From Bacteroidota bacterium (GTDB taxonomy: Bacteria; Bacteroidota; Ignavibacteria; Ignavibacteriales; Melioribacteraceae), in the NCBI GenBank assembly GCA_023447335.1, contig JAEXOD010000050.1, positions 1 to 29,948 of the forward strand: a stretch of DNA of 29,948 nucleotides, written 5' to 3'. The translations under genes and the position numbers were made by a program. Every line of letters begins with the position of its first letter. The first letter of the stretch is position 1. The notes below the pieces were generated by a model, which made no database searches, was not told the DNA's origin, and saw only the letters and a program-made list of their open reading frames with translations. Positions 25,775 through 29,948 of the stretch are shown here, piece by piece.

Positions 25775-26263
25775 ATGAACACCGGCCAATTACTTTTAAC
25801 AACAAGTGCAATAGTTTTATTATCCCTTCTTATGCTAAGGGTAAATAACGGATTCTTAAGCACTAATCAAGTAATGATGGAAAACAAGTTTAACGTGCTT
25901 GCAATTTCACTCGGTTCATCATTATTAGAAGAGGCAACGGGAAAAGCGTTTGACGCCAATACGGTAGAAAATACGGTTACTTCACTTTCCAGTCTATCCT
26001 CTATAGGAAATGCAGTAGGCGAAGTATATCCGAATTTTAATGATTTCGACGATTTTCATAATCTTGTAAAAGTAGATAGCACACTTCCTTCTGCAGTATT
26101 CACAATTAATTGTCAAGTTTGTTATATTAATCCGTCCAATCCGAATGTATCGACAGGTTCAACAAAAACTTGGCACAAAAAACTAACTGTTACCGTTACC
26201 AGTCCTTCTATGACAGATACTGTACGGTTTTCAACAATTTACAGCTATTTTTACTATAGATAG
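25775..26263 (+). CDS. Pilin-like membrane-anchored protein, first of three
   Basis: The 162-residue protein begins with MNTGQ and a hydrophobic helix (about 6-22), then an extracytoplasmic part. Right after the helix comes an alpha-helical stretch with many polar residues (30-56), as in type IV pilins and pseudopilins. The distal part is beta-rich (WHKKLTVTVTSP, 133-144) and has a Cys-x-x-Cys pair (113, 116). There is no classical prepilin leader: the charged leader, Gly-Phe junction and Glu5 are all absent. I do not recognise a named family. ATG at 25775 lacks a Shine-Dalgarno and follows an A-rich stretch. The next gene follows after 12 bases. The small size and anchored helix suggest a minor-pilin-like subunit. 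This is inferred from layout, not from a motif match. Confidence 0.7.
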   Translation: MNTGQLLLTTSAIVLLSLLMLRVNNGFLSTNQVMMENKFNVLAISLGSSLLEEATGKAFDANTVENTVTSLSSLSSIGNAVGEVYPNFNDFDDFHNLVKVDSTLPSAVFTINCQVCYINPSNPNVSTGSTKTWHKKLTVTVTSPSMTDTVRFSTIYSYFYYR

Positions 26264-26275
26264 CGAGGTCAGAAA

Positions 26276-26875
26276 ATGGGATTTAGTTCATTAATTGATA
26301 TAATGGGAGCCACCGTAATAGGAGGTTTATTGCTTATGATTCTTTTAAGAATGAATGATAAAGCGGTAGAAAACACTTATTTACACGGTGCGGAACTTTT
26401 AGTTCAAGAAAACCTTGTTGCTGTTGTTGAACTATTAGAACACGATTTTAGGAAAATAGGTTACTGTAAAAGATGGAATGTACTTCCCGATCCTTCTCAT
26501 TCCATTATTGCGGCAGATTCTACATCAATATCCTTTTTAACTGATTTAGATAATGACGGTAATATTGACACATTATCGTATTACACCGGTCCGACCTCCG
26601 AGTTAAGTAGTACTGCAAATCCACGGGATCGTTTATTATACCGGGTGGAAAACAGTGAAACACCGAGAGGCAGTAACGTAGGGGTAACACAATTTCGTTT
26701 AACATTTTTTGATGCACTGGGAAACCAATTGCCATTCCCAATCACCGTACCGAGTGCAATTTATATTATGCAAATAGATGTTACCGTAGAAGACTTTGAG
26801 TCTTATAATCAAAATTATTCATCGGCATTTTGGCGTCAAATTCGCCTAGCTGCCAGAAACTTAGGAAATAGATAA
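26276..26875 (+). CDS. PilW-like membrane-anchored protein, second of three
   Basis: The 199-residue protein starts MGFSSLIDIMG, followed by a hydrophobic helix to about residue 25. The rest is soluble, with a helical stalk (VENTYLHGAELLVQENLVAVVELLEHDFRKIGY, about 31-63) and a beta-rich head. The EHDFRKIGYC segment, DLDNDGNIDTLSYY and the late AIYIMQIDVTVE strand resemble PilW/type II minor pseudopilins, in which a helical stalk leads to D-x-R-x-x-G(Y/F). The start recalls Gly-Phe of a prepilin junction, but the Glu5 position is not Glu (Asp comes one position later). ATG at 26276 follows GAGG. The third gene comes 11 bases later after another GAGG. It is likely assembled with its neighbours in one envelope structure. 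Confidence 0.72.
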   Translation: MGFSSLIDIMGATVIGGLLLMILLRMNDKAVENTYLHGAELLVQENLVAVVELLEHDFRKIGYCKRWNVLPDPSHSIIAADSTSISFLTDLDNDGNIDTLSYYTGPTSELSSTANPRDRLLYRVENSETPRGSNVGVTQFRLTFFDALGNQLPFPITVPSAIYIMQIDVTVEDFESYNQNYSSAFWRQIRLAARNLGNR

Positions 26876-26886
26876 CGAGGTAAGCC

Positions 26887-28290
26887 ATGGGTGGTAAAGC
26901 ATCAATATTATTAGTATTAGGCTTCAGCCTTATTTTTCTGGTGGTAGGGAATAATTTTAACAATATTAGTGTTAGATCTGTCGGTAATTCAACTAATTAT
27001 TACCTTAATCAAAAGGCATATAATATTGCTGTTAGCGGTGCCAATATGGCTGCCAACCAAATTTTTATGGATAGGACTTGGGAAACAGGTTATTCAAATT
27101 TGGCTTTTGACGGCGGTATCATTAACGTTTATATCTCTAACAATATTAATTCGTCCGGTAAAACCATAATATGCCACGTACCTCCCGGTAACCCCGCAGC
27201 TCGTCATACAATTATGGTAGGAAGCGCGGGTGCAGTAAATGCCCATTTGGCACACGGTGATTATTTAGGTGTTTGTACGGGGGATACTTTAGATACCGAA
27301 ATGGCTACCATAATTAGTGAAGGAACTTATCAAGGTATTTCGCGAACAGTTATTGTTGAATTAAGACCTAGTTACTTTAGTAAATTTGGCAATTATTACT
27401 CCTCAATAAGTGCTTACCCTGCTACAAGTGATACATTCCAAGGACCATTCCACGTGAACGCTAAATTAACTACTTACGGCACACCGGTGTTTTGGGGGAA
27501 AGTTACCAACAGAACAGGACTGACAAAAAACGGTTCTCCTAAAGATCCAAAATTTTATGGTGGTTATGAAACCGGCGTTGATATCCCGTTACAGTTTGAC
27601 ACTACCGGTATGCGTTCAGCTGCCGTAACCGGAGGAAAGTTTTTTAGAGATACAACCAATACAAATAAAGCTATTGATATGAGGCTTTATTTTAATGCAG
27701 ACGGAACCGTTACTTATAGTAGAAGTATTAACGGCGGGGCTTGGAACACTCCGAGAACTGAACCAATTTCAACACTTGCACCAAACGGAATTATATATGT
27801 CGAGAAAGGTAACATATATACAAAAGGAGTTGTAAATGCTCAGGTAACTATAGTTGCAACTAAAAAAGGTGTTAGCGGCAAGGGGAATGTTTACCAAGAA
27901 GACGACCTATATTATTCCAATAATCCAACTAGCAACCCAAATTCTACAAATATACTAGGAATTGTTGCCGAAGATAATATTAGAATTAAATCAAATGCTC
28001 AAACCCTTGGCGGTGATGTTATTACTCAAGCATCGATGTTTGCATTAAACGGAACTGTCGGACCTGAAGACGGATTAGTTACACAAAACTTTTTGGGAAG
28101 CTGGAGAATTTTAGGCGGTATTATTGCCAAAGATACAAGAGTTACTGCAACTTACGGTACAGTCGGAGGAATTACGGTTCCTGTTAAAGGCTTAAGGTTA
28201 GTACATACTTACGATCAGAGATTTATGACCTATGTGCCACCTTTCTTTCCTCATACTCAAAATTATGAAATTGTTTCTTGGTTTGAATAA
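26887..28290 (+). CDS. PilX-like anchored protein with a CHVPPGNP...HGD insert and a DUF4900-like distal part
   Basis: The 467-residue protein starts with MGGKAS and a hydrophobic helix (7-21), then a polar stalk (YYLNQKAYNIAVSGANMAANQ, 38-58) like PilX-type minor pilins. Residues 94-130 form a distinct Cys/His module: IICHVPPGNPAARHTI, then HLAHGDYLGVC (Cys96, His97, His107, His120, His123, Asp125, Cys130). It is inserted between two strands of the pilin-like domain. The same CHxPPGNP...HLxHGDxxGxC pattern occurs, from memory, in many bacterial secreted proteins, without an agreed function. The distal half (about 190-460) is beta-rich, with NGIIYVEKGNIYTKGVVNAQ and LGIVAEDNIRI, which resemble DUF4900-type segments. 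GAGGT precedes the ATG. It is the last gene of the operon and ends convergent with amrS. Confidence 0.75.
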   Translation: MGGKASILLVLGFSLIFLVVGNNFNNISVRSVGNSTNYYLNQKAYNIAVSGANMAANQIFMDRTWETGYSNLAFDGGIINVYISNNINSSGKTIICHVPPGNPAARHTIMVGSAGAVNAHLAHGDYLGVCTGDTLDTEMATIISEGTYQGISRTVIVELRPSYFSKFGNYYSSISAYPATSDTFQGPFHVNAKLTTYGTPVFWGKVTNRTGLTKNGSPKDPKFYGGYETGVDIPLQFDTTGMRSAAVTGGKFFRDTTNTNKAIDMRLYFNADGTVTYSRSINGGAWNTPRTEPISTLAPNGIIYVEKGNIYTKGVVNAQVTIVATKKGVSGKGNVYQEDDLYYSNNPTSNPNSTNILGIVAEDNIRIKSNAQTLGGDVITQASMFALNGTVGPEDGLVTQNFLGSWRILGGIIAKDTRVTATYGTVGGITVPVKGLRLVHTYDQRFMTYVPPFFPHTQNYEIVSWFE

Positions 28291-28328
28291 ATTTAAAATA
28301 AAGTTTGCATTTCCCACGCCTCTCTTTG

Positions 28329-28376
28329 GGTAAACGAGTTATTTAATTTGAAGTTCGAGATAAATAGCTCGTTACC
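28329..28376. terminator. Imperfect hairpin between convergent genes
   Basis: GGTAAACGAGTTATTTA (28329-28345) and TAAATAGCTCGTTACC (28361-28376) pair along about 15 bases with one bulge and one mismatch, enclosing a 15-base loop. It lies between the pilin-like operon and amrS, whose stop codon it touches. No T run follows on either strand, so it is a weak terminator at best. Confidence 0.4.
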
Positions 28377-29398
28377 TATAAAAAACATCCTTCTATTTTC
28401 ATATCACATAATTTACATTTTCCGTTTATTATTTTATTGCTATATAATGAATGCCATCCTCTTTCAATTAATTTCCCATCACAATTCGGACAATAAGTAA
28501 TTGAACTTTCTTCATGCATAATATTACCGCAATAAACATATTTCAACCCTTTATTTAACGCAATATTTCTAGCTTCTAATAATTTGGTTGAAGGTGTACG
28601 TTCAAGATTATCCATTTTGAACGCCGGATGAAAAGCAGTAAAATGATGAGGGACTGAATTCCCTAATTTTTTTAATACCCAATCACACATTAGCTCAATC
28701 TCGGTTTTACTATCGTTTAATCCCGGAATAAGTAATGTTGTAAGTTCTATCCAAACTTTTGTTTCATTCTTTAACCATATTATCGTATCTAAAATATTCT
28801 CCAAATGAGAATAAGTATATTTATAATAAAATTCTTCCGTAAATGATTTAAGATCCACATTTGCGGCATCAATATATTCGTAAATTTCTTTGCGTGCTTC
28901 TTTTTCAATATATCCTGCCGTAACCATAACCGTTTTAATCCCTTCTTTCCGGGCAAGTTTAGATACATCAATTACAAACTCGCCAAAAATAGTAGGGTCG
29001 TTATAAGTAAATGCTATTGATTTAACATTATATTTTTTTGCAGTAATTATTACTTCTTCAGGAGTAACTTTTAATGAATAAGCTTCGTCAATTTTAACTT
29101 TACTTGTATGCCAATTTTGACAAAATTTACAACCTAAATTACAACCAACCGTTCCAAAACTTAAAATTTTACTCCCGGGATAGAAATGAAATAATGGTTT
29201 TTTTTCTATCGGGTCAACGGCAAACCCGGTTGGTCTGCCGTAACCCGTACTATATAAAGTACCGTCAATATTTTCTCTTACATAACAAAATCCTTTTTGT
29301 CCGTCAGATAATTCGCAATATCGGGGACATAAAGTGCAAACTATTCTATCTTTTGAATTTTTGTACCACCATTTGGCTACATATAAATCTTCTATCAT
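28376..29398 (-). CDS. amrS: AmmeMemoRadiSam-system radical SAM enzyme
   Basis: The 340-residue protein has the radical SAM motif CNLGCKFC (Cys86, 90, 93) within GTVGCNLGCKFCQNWHTS, preceded by an N-terminal Cys cluster CTLCPRYCEL (21-30). The long conserved stretch around RPTGFAVDPIEKKPLFHFYPG is typical of AmrS. YSTGYG, FTYNDPTIFGEF and IELTTLLIPGLNDSKTEI are further family landmarks. The C-terminal tail holds two Cys-x-x-Cys pairs (CPNCDGKL and CKLCDMKIEGC) and looks like a small zinc ribbon. Family members are usually found with Memo and AMMECR1 homologues, and the modified substrate is not established. Neither partner is in this window. The ATG overlaps the stop of the Lon-related gene by four bases (ATGA), so the two are co-translated. 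Confidence 0.93.
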   Translation of the reverse strand: MIEDLYVAKWWYKNSKDRIVCTLCPRYCELSDGQKGFCYVRENIDGTLYSTGYGRPTGFAVDPIEKKPLFHFYPGSKILSFGTVGCNLGCKFCQNWHTSKVKIDEAYSLKVTPEEVIITAKKYNVKSIAFTYNDPTIFGEFVIDVSKLARKEGIKTVMVTAGYIEKEARKEIYEYIDAANVDLKSFTEEFYYKYTYSHLENILDTIIWLKNETKVWIELTTLLIPGLNDSKTEIELMCDWVLKKLGNSVPHHFTAFHPAFKMDNLERTPSTKLLEARNIALNKGLKYVYCGNIMHEESSITYCPNCDGKLIERGWHSLYSNKIINGKCKLCDMKIEGCFL

Positions 29399-29948
29399 TT
29401 CACCGGCTTTATTTTTTGTTCTTTTGTTACTTTCTTTTTTGTAGATTTTGTACTTAAACCGCTTTGTTTCGCTTTTTTAAGCATATCAACAAGTTTTTGC
29501 TCTACCAAATAAAATAATGTATCTTTTTCGAATTTACCCTTTAAGTCAGGCTTACTAACCTTTACTCCTAACAACAATTCTAAAGCTTCTTCTATATTAT
29601 GTACCGAGTAAATTGTAAACTTCCCTTCGTCAACAGCTTTAATTACTTCATCTTTCAGCATTAAATCTTGTTGATTTTGGAAAGGAATGATAACTCCTTG
29701 TTTCCCTGTAAACCCTTTAATTTTACAAATATCATAAAATCCTTCAATCTTTTCATTTACTCCGCCAATCGGCTGGATATCCCCTTTTTGATTAACAGAA
29801 CCCGTAACAGCCAACTGTTGGGTAATAGGAACTTCCGATAAACAAGATATTAAAGCAGCAATTTCAGCAACAGAGGCACTATCTCCGTCAATCATGCCGT
29901 AACCTTGTTCAAATACTAACGAAGCATTAAAATTAAGCGGTATATGCT
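29395..29948 (-). CDS. Lon-related ATP-dependent protease, C-terminal part (gene continues outside the window)
   Basis: The frame is open to the window edge and gives about 183 C-terminal residues. It starts within the S16 protease domain. PLNFNASLVFEQGYGMIDGD is followed by SASVAEIAAL, with the catalytic Ser in DGDSAS, and then GGVNEKIEGFYDI, with the catalytic Lys. The Ser-Lys dyad is therefore intact. LVFEQ(S/G)YG before DGDSAS is the form seen in archaeal-type LonB and the bacterial Lon-related family that has an unusual N-terminal AAA domain, rather than classical LonA. The tail after the protease domain (about the last 65 residues) is Lys-rich and poorly conserved. The stop overlaps amrS by four bases. 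Confidence 0.9.
   Translation of the reverse strand, partial: HIPLNFNASLVFEQGYGMIDGDSASVAEIAALISCLSEVPITQQLAVTGSVNQKGDIQPIGGVNEKIEGFYDICKIKGFTGKQGVIIPFQNQQDLMLKDEVIKAVDEGKFTIYSVHNIEEALELLLGVKVSKPDLKGKFEKDTLFYLVEQKLVDMLKKAKQSGLSTKSTKKKVTKEQKIKPVK

Noticed and set aside
29104..29457. A 117-codon plus-strand frame rich in Phe/Tyr/Leu
   Set aside because: It is antisense to amrS and the Lon-related gene, both of which are well-supported families.

Overview
This is an AT-rich bacterial chromosome segment. The best fit is the Ignavibacteria / Chlorobi-Bacteroidetes neighbourhood. Two secreted proteins end in a type IX secretion (Por) C-terminal sorting domain of the NPFNP type that is common in Ignavibacteria. 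There is also a large periplasmic-propeller hybrid histidine kinase, a homodimeric AceE-type pyruvate dehydrogenase operon, and a NuoG-H-I block. Most genes have clear GGAG/GAGG ribosome-binding sites and some promoters look like ordinary sigma-70, unlike classical Bacteroidetes. The taxonomic call is an inference.

Layout. From 10.05 kb down to 1 the minus strand carries one tightly packed run of genes: pcm, miaA, prfB (RF2, with a programmed frameshift), a lone cyclic-nucleotide-binding protein, yjbQ, a secreted NlpC/P60-like protein, a secreted barrel-like protein with a sorting domain, the hybrid sensor kinase, and the start of mutS. A UPF0316 membrane protein diverges at 10.1 kb. It is followed by tRNA-Gly(GCC) and tRNA-Cys(GCA), with a hairpin terminator after each.

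From 18.8 to 11.05 kb, again on the minus strand, lie an M16 peptidase, nuoG, nuoH, nuoI, a secreted sorting-domain protein and a YifB/ComM ATPase. From 18.8 to 19.6 kb is a decayed region holding the broken remains of a winged-helix protein with a 12-base repeat. The pyruvate dehydrogenase operon aceE-aceF-lpdA runs leftward from 25.4 to 19.6 kb and ends at a strong terminator.

Divergent from aceE, behind a good sigma-70-like promoter, is a three-gene plus-strand operon (25.8-28.3 kb). It encodes membrane-anchored, pilin-like proteins that lack a canonical prepilin leader. The third carries an inserted Cys/His-rich CHVPPGNP...HGD module. This operon is the best candidate here for a poorly described system. 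The right end holds amrS (radical SAM) overlapping the 3' end of a Lon-related protease gene.

The clearest unusual single feature is the prfB recoding site. It has the classic GGU-UAU-CUU context, but its in-frame stop is UAA rather than the usual UGA, so RF1 as well as RF2 could read it.
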